Of a stretch of 64,000 bases of DNA, positions 24,800 through 37,048 are shown one piece after another. The translations under genes and the position numbers were made by a program. Within the stretch, counting starts at the first letter, position 1; each line of letters opens with the position of its first letter. The notes beneath the pieces are model-generated. The model was given only the letters and a program-made list of their open reading frames with translations, did not search any database and was not told the origin of the DNA. This stretch comes from Pholis gunnellus (lineage: Eukaryota > Chordata > Actinopteri > Perciformes > Pholidae): NCBI GenBank assembly GCA_910591455.2, contig OU342809.1, positions 21,756,349-21,820,348 of the forward strand, written 5' to 3'.

Positions 24800-24817
24800 C
24801 CCCCCCCCCCCCCCCCC
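24800..24817. repeat. Poly-C tract
   Basis: Eighteen consecutive C, 106 bp before a 23-base G run at 24924-24946 on the same strand. Confidence 0.97.
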
Positions 24818-24923
24818 ACGCTTGATCTCACATAAGGATCCTATAAAGTTTCTGCGGTCCAGTTCAGACGCATGCGCAGTGGCAGCCCCGAGTAGCGTGT
24901 GTAGTAGTATTATTATTGTGAAT

Positions 24924-24946
24924 GGGGGGGGGGGGGGGGGGGGGGG
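24924..24946. repeat. Poly-G tract
   Basis: Twenty-three consecutive G. It could pair with the poly-C at 24800-24817 or form a G-quadruplex, and it lies about 1.1 kb upstream of the cbfb start codon. Confidence 0.97.
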
Positions 24947-25499
24947 TATTTTGGAAGTACAGTCACAAGAGCGACTCGACGGAGCCAGGAAGTAGACTGT
25001 TGATGCTTTCAAGTACTCGTCGAAATTGCCGTAATTTCAAAAGCTTTCACCTTCCAAGTTACAGAGAGCACGAACACATGATAAAGAGATTCGTAGCGAT
25101 ATCAACAACAGCTGGAAATGCTAATCGTGTTATTACCTTGTATGTTGGTGCGTGCTTCTAATTATTGTTTGGGACTTTTTTTCATTAGGCTATTTGTTTA
25201 CGTTTTAATTGTACGAATAAATCATGTATAGCCAATGACCGTTTAATTGTTATTGTTTTACTGAACAATACTGTAACTTTTGAATGATAGCTGGATAAAA
25301 ATGTAAATTATGCCAGGCAGATATTTCCTCCTCTGCCACCAGAGCACAAAACAGATCTGTGCCATGCGATTCATGACTGTAATTAAAGCCTTCATATTAT
25401 AGGCTATACTATATATCCTTTGTGTGATATACATTAGCCTATTTGTGGCTGGAATGCGCGAATAATCGGCAGGCCTACCGGGGAGGAGCACTTGAAAGT

Positions 25500-25551
25500 T
25501 GCAGGTAGACCAGAGCGCTCGTTTATTGCCACTTGCTTGAGATCACACGCT

Positions 25552-25604
<53 letters not shown>

Positions 25605-25616
25605 GCTGAGAGACAG

Positions 25617-25706
<90 letters not shown>

Positions 25707-26025
25707 GGACAAATTGAGCATTATCTTTCGAGGTGGGTCACTCAGTGAGAGCCATTTGGAGCCAGAGGCGACTCGGAGCGCGCAGTCAGACGCAGATCAT
25801 CATAATAAGATCAGGAGTCAGAATCACAGAGACCAGAAGCAGAGAGCACATTGCGCCACATAGAGAGAGAGAGAGAGAAAACACTCATACACGGAAGAGA
25901 AGTGAGTGAAAGAGAGGCAGAGTGAGGGACGGACGGCAAGACGAACAGTTGAAGTTTTACTGTGCGGGATAATAATAAATACTGAAAAAAGTGAAACTCA
26001 AAGAAACCGGAAAGTGTTGGTGAAG
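25500..26025 (+). promoter_or_regulatory. cbfb: cbfb promoter / 5'UTR region with GA repeats
   Basis: The ~525 bp before the cbfb ATG contain two GA microsatellites, 25554-25603 and 25624-25703, then a non-repetitive purine-rich leader with scattered CpG (for example 'ggagcgcgcagtcagacg' near 25776). No TATA box is visible. The transcription start is not determined; the segment between 25704 and 26025 is the most likely 5'UTR. GA tracts at a promoter can bind GAGA-type factors, but that function is inference. Confidence 0.5.
25554..25703. repeat. Double (GA)n microsatellite
   Basis: A 50-bp and an 80-bp GA run separated by a 20-bp spacer (25604-25623). The arginine/glutamate frame across it is not protein coding. 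Confidence 0.96.
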
Positions 26026-26103
26026 ATGCCGCGGGTAGTCCCGGACCAGAGGAGCAAGTTTGAGAATGAGGAGTTTTTCCGCAAGTTGAGCAGGGAGTGT
26101 GAG
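26026..26103 (+). CDS. cbfb: Core-binding factor subunit beta, exon 1 (residues 1-26)
   Basis: CBF-beta is the non-DNA-binding partner of RUNX transcription factors. It binds the Runt domain, raises DNA affinity and protects RUNX from degradation; it is needed in blood, bone and other lineages. Exon 1 encodes MPRVVPDQRSKFENEEFFRK then LSRECE, practically the vertebrate N-terminus, so the ATG at 26026 is secure. The donor gag|GTGAGT is at 26103/26104 in phase 0. The six coding exons join without frame breaks to 188 residues (human isoforms are 182 and 187). A 592-bp intron follows. Confidence 0.98.
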
Positions 26104-26695
26104 GTGAGTCAGTCGGCTGTGTTTCTACACACTGGATCCATTCTGTTAGACGGCGGAAATAAGGACAGAGAGGAAGAAGAGGCTCGTTAGAGGAGAAAAG
26201 CATGCTGGCTGGCGGGTCGAATTATGTTAAGCTTCATACTCAATTTATATACTGAATTAGTTCAGTGGTTGCTAATAATAATGTATAAATAAAACCACCC
26301 AATTCAAAAGAATGATCGTCTTCAAAAGTGCAACGAGTTTCACTTGTATCTGAAATTGAGATTTTTTTTTTTTTACACTCTGTATTCTCATTCTTCTCTT
26401 AGTTTGCTCTTTAAATATTTTTTTTGAAATTTTAACATTTATTATTATTTACTTTTTCGATGAAGAGTACAGAAACAAAGACTATGCCTTTTGCCTAAAT
26501 CTAAAGTCCCGTGGCTTAACATCAAATTACAGCCTGTACTGCTGGCAATGAGCATCGCCATTCAATGTCAAACAGCCCTATCTTCTGCCCTATTATTGAG
26601 TGTTTTCTATTACAATTCAACACAGAGTAGGTTGCTATACATGATGTGAGTATATGTTTGTGGTGTTTAAGGTTTGTGTTTTCTTTTCATTGCAG
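26104..26695 (+). other. cbfb: cbfb intron 1
   Basis: 592 bp, GTGAGT donor and TTGCAG acceptor, AT-rich, no other feature seen. Confidence 0.9.
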
Positions 26696-26782
26696 ATTAA
26701 ATATACTGGGTTCAGGGACCGGCCCCATGAGGAGAGACAAGCTCGCTTCCAGAACGCTTGCAGGGACGGACGGTCAGAAATA
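26696..26782 (+). CDS. cbfb: cbfb exon 2 (residues 27-55)
   Basis: Encodes IKYTGFRDRPHEERQARFQ then NACRDGRSEI, the start of the CBF-beta alpha/beta fold. 87 bp, phase 0 at both ends, acceptor TTGCAG, donor ata|GTGAGT. It appears identical to the mammalian residues as I remember them. Confidence 0.98.
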
Positions 26783-26847
26783 GTGAGTACAAAACTAAAT
26801 ATAATATTTGTATTCCTTAAGTCTCCTTTATTTGTAGTGTTGATACA

Positions 26848-26848
<1 letters not shown>

Positions 26849-26909
<61 letters not shown>
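26849..26909. repeat. (ATCT)n tetranucleotide repeat
   Basis: About fifteen uninterrupted 4-bp units starting 66 bp after exon 2 of cbfb. It gives an isoleucine/tyrosine/leucine/serine frame that is not coding. Confidence 0.96.
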
Positions 26910-28933
26910 ATCAATTAAACAGCACACTCGCCTCTTAACTCAGTTTTGGCTCATGTATTAAACTATTGAACTTAGAAACCATCGTCAGTAATGAGCATTA
27001 ATCTCAAGGCTCACCCCATTTTAAGAGACACATGAACTGTTATTATGAGAACACTGAAATCAGTTCATGTTGTGCAGCAGTACAGCACAGACACATCACC
27101 GTGTGTGCCGATGTTCTCATGTGTCCCCCCCGCACAAGGAAGTAGACGTGCTGTCAGACACGCAGAACCACCGGGCTTAACTTCACTTACAGGCTCACGG
27201 CTTCTTCCCTCTGTATTCAGCTGCAGTCGTCGTCATCATCATCATCTCAGCTTTGTTTGGTAGAAACACATCAGCGCACGTTATCACCCAGTTTACGGTT
27301 GCAACACTCTTAGGGCTGTAATTTGGGGCCTAGACATGCTCAGCTAAAGTAAATATCACCTGTCATGTCTAATTTTGGTATATACAGTAAACATGTAGTG
27401 AAGGAAGTCGACATGCAGCGAGGGAACAGGAAGATACAAGCACTTGTATGATGTACAAGTACTATAAATACCAATGTACGCAAAATGTTTCCTCTTGAGC
27501 ACCAGAAGATGAATCAGCTATTTTTAGAAGTGATTGATCTTGGTCTTTTTTTTCTGGCAATGATCTAAAACATTCTCTGAACATCTTTGGGGTTTTGGAC
27601 TGTTGGTCGAAGAAAACACCTTTTGAGATGACACATCGGATTTTAGAAAAGTGTGACCGACGCTTTTCACAATTACAATTTCATTGTTCAATTGTTTTTG
27701 TGGTGATTTAGAATCTACAGCCTGTTGTGTTGGTCTGCATCTGACATCAGCAAACTAAATGCAGGACAAAGAGGATGTTTGTGCGTGACTTAAAAAAATA
27801 AACATTCTGCCCCTTAGCTCGTAGCATCTCAACGCTTTGCCCGCTGGTTGAGACACATTCTGTGTCGCTGTACTTTGTATTTAATGTGTAAAATTGAAAA
27901 TAATTTAGCAAAAAAACTCTCTCAGATTATCCTTCCACCATCTTTACTCGGTTGCTTTCCTAGTATTTTATTTTAGCTGTATTTTATTTTTCTTTGTGGT
28001 AATTTCCATAATAAATGGAATCCTAAATAATCCTAAATCTGCATAGCTTGGGACTTCATGGTGACCTTCCCTCACCTTGGCCGGAGTGTAAAGGCGTCGA
28101 TGGGTTAACCTGCACTTGACTCCACCTCAGGGCCGTTTGATTGACATCGAACAGCCTTCCCTGCTTTCTTCACAGCCAGCTTTTAGAAAAGTGTCCTGCA
28201 GCGGGTTGGCTTTTGAAAACTAGAGCCAATCTAAATACGGGACGTCGTCTCTATACGTGGGAAGTGGAAAGAGGAATTAAAAAGTCTGTGCAGTCCCACA
28301 TAAAGAGGAACACCTGGTCACCGTGTTTCCACACTTCTCTCTCGCCGCGTCCTCAAATGCATCCGATCATCAGATGTCCAATTTTTGGACGGATGTTTTT
28401 CAAAAGCAGGAGGGCTGTAGTGAGCTCTTTTGTCTAATCAAAAGACCACAGTGTCGCAAAAGAAATATTGCATTCAAGTACCCACTATGCCATCAAAGTT
28501 GTCAGATTTGTATTTTTATCTACTGGATTATAACTTTTCATGTCAGCAGTATTTTATATTAGGTTTATTTACGCTATAACAGTGCATTCTATTTGTTATG
28601 CCCATTATAGGTTTTTAAAATCTTAATCTGTAACTAGTCTGTACAGCCAGGAGATAAATACCCTTTACGAACGCAACACACTACTCTACGTTTCCTCCAC
28701 CAGTGCCACTGAACCCATGTGACCTTTTTTGTTTTCTCTCAAAAAAACTACTGCAGCATTTGTGATGATCCGTTTATAACTTTAAAGCAAGTCTAGGCAT
28801 GCTCATGTTGTCATTATGCTGCTTCTTCTACTAACTTCCTATTTAACCATGTCCTCAATAAAAGGTGAAGTTAGGTGGAGAGACGACACAAACACAGCCG
28901 GGCAACTTCTGCTGTCTTAGTCATCCTCGAGGT

Positions 28934-28956
28934 GGGGGGGGGGGGGGGGGGGGGGG
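28934..28956. repeat. Poly-G tract in cbfb intron 2
   Basis: Twenty-three consecutive G on the sense strand, with quadruplex potential in the pre-mRNA. Confidence 0.96.
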
Positions 28957-30119
28957 TTACATCTAGTTTTACCATCTTTTAGTGGGACATGCTGCGTCCG
29001 TCTGTCTGACTGTCTGTCCTCACCGTATTTATAAGCCTCTTCTGTGAGAATTGATGGCCACGGTTTTAATGGTTTGACGGCAGCTGTGACATCATGTCGC
29101 TGATTTATCTACGGGGCAGACGCCGCTAAAGATCTCCTGCTATTTTCATGGTCGGTGTTTACAACTATCTGACACAATGAGACTCGAACGTGTGGTCGAG
29201 GACCACTTTTTATAGACGAGACTTGAGCAGAAAACAAATAAACTGCAGGCAATTTACTAGGATCATACTAAATTATTTTGTTATGTTTATAGTCCCCCTC
29301 CAGTCCATACAGTGTTTGGTTTATACTTAGATGTTTGACCCTCACTGTGCAGAATGACCTATGTGAAGGCTGTTTTATTATTCACTTTCATCTGCGGAAG
29401 AGGGAACGTTTTCTCTGGTATCAATTGAGTTTAAGATGTGCACGTTGTGACATCAATGTACAACTTACTCCAGTGTGATGTGCAAAGCCTACACACACTG
29501 AGAAAGGACCTTTCAGGTAAATAGGATTTTTTTTTCCAATGACATGAAGGAAGAAATAGATGTAATTGAATTTATTTTTATTTTTCTTTCCGAGCAGACT
29601 AGTTTTATTGTGCCTAACAACATGTCTGGAGGGAAACTTGCTTTTGCTTGTCAACATTTGTCTCGGCCTAATTTCAGACAGACTCTCATGAAAAGTAAAA
29701 CATTTAAAATCAAAAAGTGTCCGTTTCACACACTGGTAAGAGCTTTTCATTTGACATGTCAGTTGAGAGCAAATTGTTATTTACAGAACAAGCTTAAGTA
29801 AATAAATAAAAGGCCTGTTAAAAGTCACACGTGTTTTGTATTAACTTAAAGTTTTCCAGCTGCCTAAATATTTTTACTCTTCAGAGTTTTATTCTTTTTT
29901 TAAAGGTAGTGGATTTATTAACATAAATTAAACATACCTTTATGTATTCTGCATGTTATAACAGATACTGTAATTACATGGTGTCCGAAATTTTTGAATT
30001 TTCCGAAACTTTGACATTGTTTTACAATCAAAGGCTTATTTTCTACATTTTCTATGTCATGTAAAAATGCAATTTGGAAGCTGAGCTGTGTATTACTGAT
30101 CTGTAGGAGTTCCTAAACA

Positions 30120-30121
<2 letters not shown>

Positions 30122-30180
<59 letters not shown>
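30122..30180. repeat. (CA)n microsatellite in cbfb intron 2
   Basis: A 59-bp perfect run. The following ~160 bp are non-repetitive. Confidence 0.95.
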
Positions 30181-30182
<2 letters not shown>

Positions 30183-31002
30183 TGTGCAGCTGGAATCACA
30201 GGGCGGCTCTAAACTGTTCAGGATTGATCTGATAAATGGGACAATAATTCAAAGTAAATTATCTTCGGCTCAGCTCATTAGAGATGAGTCCCTTTCTCAA
30301 ATGCTATTGATTTTCATGCTGCTCTGGTTTCCTCCCCTCTCCTCTCCCATCTCTCTCTCTCTCTCTCTTTCTCTCTGTCTGTTCACTTCCTTTTATTTAA
30401 TTTCCTTTGCTCTGTTCTTCTTTGTCTTTATTCTACATCTCACTCATATTTCCTCTCTTAGTCGGACTTTCTTTACATTCACCCCGCTGCCTTTGCCCCC
30501 ATCGCCCTATTTGCCTTCATTTCTCTCCCTCTCTCTCATTTCCTCTCTTTCTCTTTGCCTCCCTCTCTTTTTCTTTTCCCCTCCTTTGTCTCCCAGTTTC
30601 CCTCCATCTCTCTCCTCTCTCTGCCTCTCCTTCCCTCTTTTTTCCCCCTCCCGCAGTAGTAGGCAGCAAATGAGAATCAGATGGTTGTAATCCAATACTT
30701 CAAGTACAGCAGAAATGATGACTCGGGTCTTCTTTGAGCTCTCGTTTCTGTGTGTGTGTGTGTGTGTGTGTGTATCCATGTGTGTAATGAGAGACCTTTT
30801 TCTGTGTGTGTGTCCATGTACACAGTCATTTTCAGCTCTCTCCTCCCTTTCCTCTCTTCCACTCCCTGTTGTTCTCTCCTTCTTCTCTTTCATTCAGTTT
30901 TCTCAGATTTGACAGGGTGCATAATTCATATGCTTCCAGCTCAGTCGCAGCCCTAATTCCATTAGTATTGATCTGTTCCAGCAAACGCAACACAACATAT
31001 CA

Positions 31003-31006
31003 CACA

Positions 31007-31046
<40 letters not shown>
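31003..31046. repeat. (CGCA)n tetranucleotide repeat
   Basis: About ten CGCA units, followed by CA dinucleotides. An alternating purine-pyrimidine sequence with high Z-DNA potential. Confidence 0.93.
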
Positions 31047-31212
31047 CACAAACACACACACACACATATACGCATAAAAACAAGACATTTTCCAACTTGA
31101 TTTTCTGCCTCTCTGTAATTCATTGCTTTCTGACTGCAACAGTGAAATGCATTCTATTGATTTTCCTTTTATTTGTGTTTCTCTATGCGTGTGTGCATAA
31201 TATGTGTGTGTA

Positions 31213-31253
<41 letters not shown>

Positions 31254-32654
31254 ATCTTGATAGGAATGTCTCCCACTAGAGCATGAAGCCATTTTACAGA
31301 AATCAAAAAATGAGGAAAGCTTCACAGTATGATGTGATTATTATGTGTGTGGAAGGAGCAGGCCATGGTTGACTTTGTGCTTTTGTTCTGAGCAGAGCGC
31401 TCGTCAGAGACACAGGACGCACGGGTTAAAGAAAGGAGAAAGAGAACAACTACAGTCTATTAAACTTAAACTCTGTCAGGCTTACACCCAAATAAGATAT
31501 TTAAACTGACTCAGACATTCTACTGTTGAAACTTCTGCAAGAAGCCTCTAAAAACATCATCATCTTAAATCTGCATTAAGTTGTATTTTTGATATAAAAG
31601 GGGCACTCCTAAAATGTACTTATATAAGTTTGGGGGACTCATGAGAGAAACTGCTGTTTTGTAATCAACGAATCACTCTGAAGCCCAAAACAGCTCCATA
31701 GCGATTCTAAATCCATCTATACGAGGATTTACTGCTTCTCTCTGATCTATATCATTGTAAACTGAACCGTGTTATGGTTTGGACCGTTGGTCCATTGTAA
31801 AATTGGGCTCTGGAAATATTTGATGGATATTTTTCAGTATTTCTTTTGACTATTTAGAGAGTTGGCAGATCCATCGATAATGAAAAGAAGCCCTTAAAAG
31901 TAAGAGTAATGCTACTCAAAAGCATCCTCGTTTAGATCCTCCCCGCCCGGTTAGCACCAATGTCTGTCACACTTTTCTGTTATAAATTTGAAGTCTCCAA
32001 TAAATTCGTAGCCTGCTCCCTTGCCATGAGTGAAAATAAGTGCGGGATGTCTCTTAATAAGGGATTTTCTCCTCCAGAACCACAGAAGGCAGTATACTGC
32101 TTTCTGCAGGCAGTTTAATGTTCCTCATGACAGTAAACTGACTTTGACGTGTAAAATCACTGGTGTGTCGTTTTGCCGTTCATAAAATGTCATGCTTAAT
32201 GCTGAAACCATTAAATTGCGCCCTACTCTGCAGCTTTACTCGGTGCTTTTCAGACTATTTCAGCCCATTTCTTTTTTGTTTTCCAGCTGTACATTGTCTT
32301 TATTTGAACCTCACAGCTCACATCAACAAACATGCCACCATATAAAACTGTGAGCAGCTGGTTTCCCATTAAGATGCTCAGACAAGCAGCTGTTCACTAC
32401 CTTTTCAGAGTGAAACAGCAAGAGCCAAAATAAACAAGAGGCAGGTGAAGCAGCTCAGGAGACTTACAAATATTTCTATCAGAAGTTGGTGGAAAACCAA
32501 AACAACAAAAAACAAAATAATGTGTGACTTGTGTAACCCTCTGTTTGCTGGATGTGCAGTTGTTTGCTAATACATTAACAACAATTTCAATAACCAGTGG
32601 TACATCACAGTCAAAAATAACTCAATGGAGATGTTGTTCTTTGTCTCTCTCCAG

Positions 32655-32771
32655 GCCTTTGTAGCCACAGGTACCAACCTCTCCCTGCAGTTCTTTCCTG
32701 CCAACCTGCACGGAGATCAGAGGCAGGTTCCTGCAAGGGAGTACGTCGACTTTGAGAGAGACACAGGAAAG
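32655..32771 (+). CDS. cbfb: cbfb exon 3 (residues 56-94)
   Basis: Encodes AFVATGTNLSLQFFPANLHG then DQRQVPAREYVDFERDTGK. It carries Gly61, Asn63 and Gln67, residues known from human structures and mutants to contact the Runt domain. 117 bp, phase 0, acceptor CTCCAG, donor aag|GTAGGA. The stretch NLHGDQRQVPAREYVDFERD shows conservative changes from human in a surface loop. Confidence 0.98.
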
Positions 32772-33688
32772 GTAGGACAAGTGCAAGATACACAAACACG
32801 CAAATGTTCTCTCTGTTGCTCTTCACCTGTTGGTGGTCTGAGTTGCAGCATTGAGATTGGAAAAATATATATATTTTTGTTCTGATTAAGTGTGTCCAAA
32901 CAACTTCTCTTATTCCAAAATCAGTTGGAGTTGAAAACATCTTTGCCATCTATCTCATGCTTTAGTCACGCGCGCTTGATTCATAACACGTATGACAATA
33001 TGAAACTTTTGACAGAAAAAAAAAACAGCTTTTGGAGAAACACATGCATCTCTGTCTGCTATTTTGCTTCCAGTTCCTTTTTTTTGTTGAAAATGACAGT
33101 CCAGACTCTCACGCACAGACAGAAAACATCATGTGAATTTATGAGTGCCAATGTTGAGCAAGTCCCGGGTATTTAGTTTTGTGTACATTGACATCTAACA
33201 TGTATATCCCTTATTTAAGGCAATAACCTTTGACAGAATACATGTTGATTTGTGTGTCAGGTAAACCAGTGTGTACTGGGTATTTACTGGTCTGCAGTGC
33301 CTGGTGGCTGGTAAGCATACTCTAAAATGTGGTGATCCCGATCACACAGGTGAAATCACCCGAGCCTGATCAAGAAAAGTTAAACAACTTATAGAGCTCA
33401 GAAGATGTTAGTTCTGCTGCTGTTGTCAAGGTGACATCAGCTGTACAGTGCAGTGGTGCTGCTGCTGTTGTGTTTATGTGTATGTTAATTGTCTCCCCTG
33501 GCGCAAAGCCTGGATTTTGTGTGTGTCTGTCAGAAGGCCCTCCACGGACACTGGCCAGCTGAAATGAATGCCGTGTGGCGGCTCATTAAAAATGCATTCT
33601 GGGAAATCGATGGACCTCCGTGCCCCAAGGCTGACAGACTAATCTCACACTGTTAATTATTTAACACAAGTGCCCTGATGGTTGAGAG

Positions 33689-33741
<53 letters not shown>

Positions 33742-35053
33742 TGTGCGTGCTTGTGTTTATGGCCGTTTTGCAGAAGAGATTTCTGATGTGGTGTGTGGCA
33801 GACAAAGGGAGAACTAGACTGTATGCATGTGTATGGCAGAGACGGAGAGTGTTGGGTTGTGTGCGTGTGCGTGTGTGTGTGTAAGACGATACCCTCTTCT
33901 TTGTCACCTCAACGGTGCTCACAGATCTATGAAGTTTTAATGAGGCTTGGGAGTCTTCAATGTAAAGCAGTTTCACAGTATTTCTGTAGAACTGGAGCCG
34001 AGCGTGCACACACGCACACGCACACACACGCACACACACACGTCTGAGGATTATGATCAAAGTGCTGACAGTCTGCTCTTTTTGCCCATATCCAAAACAT
34101 GTCGTGATATACTGACAGTGACTCACAATAAGTTACTCCAGATCTGAAATGCTCTTTTCATGCAGCTCCAACGAAAGACAAACAAGTATAAAGTTTCAGT
34201 CTTTACTTTAATGTAATATTCATTCATATTCCACTTGCATGAAAAAGGACAGGTGAGTGCAGAATGTGGTTTCTCGAGTGCAATATTCAGTGAAAAGAAA
34301 TATTCTTTAGAAGAAAGAGGACAACTGCACTCTGTCGTTCCAATGCAGAGCCTTTAATTGTGTACTGAGTGTACATTTTCTGCTGTGTTCCTCCACCAGG
34401 AATCCAGCTTTCATTTCATACACACAAACACAAAGAAACACACACACACACACACACACACACCACACACGCAGCCTGCCCTCCGATCCGGCTGGACCTC
34501 CCTGTAGAATACAACTGTCAGGCCGTGGCAGAGGTCTTGTGTACGTTGCAACTTCTTCTCTTAATTGCTGTCACAGCTAAGCTACACACACTCACATCTC
34601 TGATGTTTGGTGATGGTTAGTTATCTTGAAGTAGTTTTTTAATTTTTTTAATTTTTTTTTATGCTTCCACAATGTTCGGTAGAGCCTGAAAAAAATGTAT
34701 CCGTTTTTTTTAAATTGTAGTATTCTTTTTCAATTAGGTTTATGTAGACCTATTTCTTTATACAACACACAAAGAAAGAGATGATTAGAGATGATTGTGT
34801 AACAGCAATACGGAGTAGCATTGAACATAAATGTGAATACCGGGGTAGAAATAATAATCAGGTCTGCTGTCTTCATGGGGAACAGGGGGAAAAATTGAAG
34901 AAGAGTTGAAAAGGAGGAGACGGTAGCTCATGAACTATAACTGGGACTGAGGCACCGGGTCACTGTTCTGGACAGGTTTTCTTTCATTCACATTCCTTCC
35001 TTTTCCCTGTTTGTTATTCTTGTGGCATTTTATATGAACATCCATGCTGCTGT

Positions 35054-35265
35054 CTCCCCCCCCCCCTCCCCCCCTCCCCTCCTTCAATCCTTATGTTCTT
35101 TTTTTTTACTTCCATCCTCGTTCCCACCGTACATCCCCCTCTCCTCCCTCCTTTTACCCCCCCCCCCCTCCTCCCCTCCTCCCCTCTTTCACACAATCAC
35201 TCCTGTCCTCCCTCCATCCACTCCCCCCTTCCATTCCTCCCTCTCTCCCGCCTTCATTTCCAAAC
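35054..35265. repeat. C/T-rich polypyrimidine tract
   Basis: Some 210 bp that are overwhelmingly C and T on the + strand, with C runs of up to about ten. Read in several frames it gives long proline/serine pseudo-proteins. Such tracts can adopt triplex (H-DNA) structure. Confidence 0.85.
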
Positions 35266-35322
35266 ACAGACGGTGCCAAACCAAAAGGAAAGCACAGCCA
35301 GGTTAAACTTGGCGACTGAATA

Positions 35323-35324
<2 letters not shown>

Positions 35325-35397
<73 letters not shown>
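35325..35397. repeat. (TG)n microsatellite in cbfb intron 3
   Basis: A 73-bp perfect run. Confidence 0.95.
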
Positions 35398-35401
<4 letters not shown>

Positions 35402-36963
35402 AAAGAGAGAGAAAGAGTGGAAGTACAGGCTCTCAGTGTCGTTGCAGGCTAATGGGAGCCAGCTGTGGACAAGGGTAATTTTAGTGTTAGCTGCTAACTT
35501 GCTAGCAAGCGTTAACCCAGTCCTAGACATGAATTATAGCATCTGCAGCTGGTTTACCAGCAGCCACTCGAAATGCAGTTTGCTCATTTTAGATTGTTTA
35601 AGTTTTATAGCTGAATCCAAACACTGGATATAACTGTTCAGATATGAACTTAACTGACTTTCCCCCTGAAATTTGTATCGTAGCCCTACATACTGATTTC
35701 TTTAGCACATCCCCTTCATCATAAGTGAGCTACATTTCCCTTTAACATATAAAGCTCTCTGTGACTTCAAGTTAACTCCCTGCCCCTCCTGTGGTTCTTC
35801 ACATACATGTCCCCCTTGTTGGTAAAGGGTTTGGAGTTTGCGTGATCATTAACTCTTTAATCGCTGACCCATTTGAATGTTTTCATAATGTCAAACATTT
35901 TGCCTATTTCATTCATCCATTTCTTGTCATCCAAAGAGTTGTGTTTGTGTGAAGAAGCTGCCACGCTTCTTGTGTCCTACATGTGAATCAGATACTGGTC
36001 TTTCTTTCCGTCCTGCACTCCATCCTTTCCATTTGCCTAACCACCTCCTCTGTGTGTGTGTTTGTGTTTGTATGTATGAAAATGTAATGTATGCAGTTAA
36101 CCTGGTCTTTTTTTTTTACTGGCTGTTTGAAAACCTCAGGTTTTCCAACCACCCATGAGCAGAACAAGGGTGGAGCGCTGCTGATGAAACGTGTTAAACT
36201 GATTAACATGACAGCAGCTCTGCAGGAGTTATTGGTCATTTTCATTATACTCCCATTACATTTTCACCAAAGTAACAGGGGGAAGCGGCCTCAAACTATT
36301 TTTTCGGTCATGAACACTTGGAACAGGTTGAGATTTGGTTTCGGAACTATAAAAACTGGCTCCAGTAGCGACCGGAAACTGGTGGAAAAGTCATATTTGA
36401 GCATGTGACTTTAGACGAGGTTGAAACCACATGAATTACTCGAGTTTCACCGTTGAAGGTTGTTTCTTTGTGTGCAGTTTGTGTGTGAGTCTGTGTGTGT
36501 GTGTGTGTGCAGTGAGTGTGCACTATACTCCTGCATGCTGATGAGATGGTGGCGCCAGACTGATTGCTAAGCCTTAGACACACACATATCATCGCACAAC
36601 ATAACACACAAACATATAAACAGTAAACAAAACCTAAGACAGAGAGAAAAGAGTGAAAAGAGGCTGAACGGTTGGACAGAGATTAGTGGTTGTAGGGAGG
36701 GGGGGGCTAAATGAGTAGCAGACGAGCGTCTGTCAGCTACATGATGGAGGGCGGACGGTCACGGAAAAGCTCAAACACACAAACCCAGGACAGAAACACA
36801 TTTCTAGGGCTGTTTTCATTCTCAAACTGTTTCCTGTATGTGTATGAACACAGCGTCTCTTTGACTATTTTGTGTGCGTCCATTCTATAAAATCCAAATA
36901 TAAATCCATTTGACTTCCATGTTTTAATGCAACAAATTAGCAAAAAATGCCAGAGGGATGAAT

Positions 36964-37048
36964 ACTTTAGCATTCAGCTCAAAGCACCGCTGTGTCTACA
37001 AGTGCAACCTCACTCAGCCGCTAGCGTAGCCGTAGAGTTCTGTCTTCA
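36964..37048 (+). repeat. Family B dispersed repeat fragment
   Basis: The motifs 'ttagcattcagctcaaagca', 'cctcactcagccgctagcg' and 'gccgtagagttctgtctt' parallel 5790-5870. It is a truncated second copy of family B. Confidence 0.5.

Larger units (their letters stand above)
26783..32654 (+). other. cbfb: cbfb intron 2
   Basis: 5.9 kb without other genes. It contains an ATCT tetranucleotide repeat, a poly-G run, a CA repeat at 30122-30180, a pyrimidine-rich block at about 30330-30655, TG at about 30749-30772, a CGCA tetranucleotide repeat and TG at about 31211-31250. Confidence 0.85.

Noticed and set aside
25492..25863. Arginine/glutamate-rich 123-residue frame overlapping the cbfb leader
   Set aside because: Produced by the GA repeats and begins at a non-ATG codon; no reason to call a protein or a functional upstream reading frame.
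30184..30690. 168-residue open frame
   Set aside because: Mostly a translation of a pyrimidine-rich low-complexity block in cbfb intron 2.
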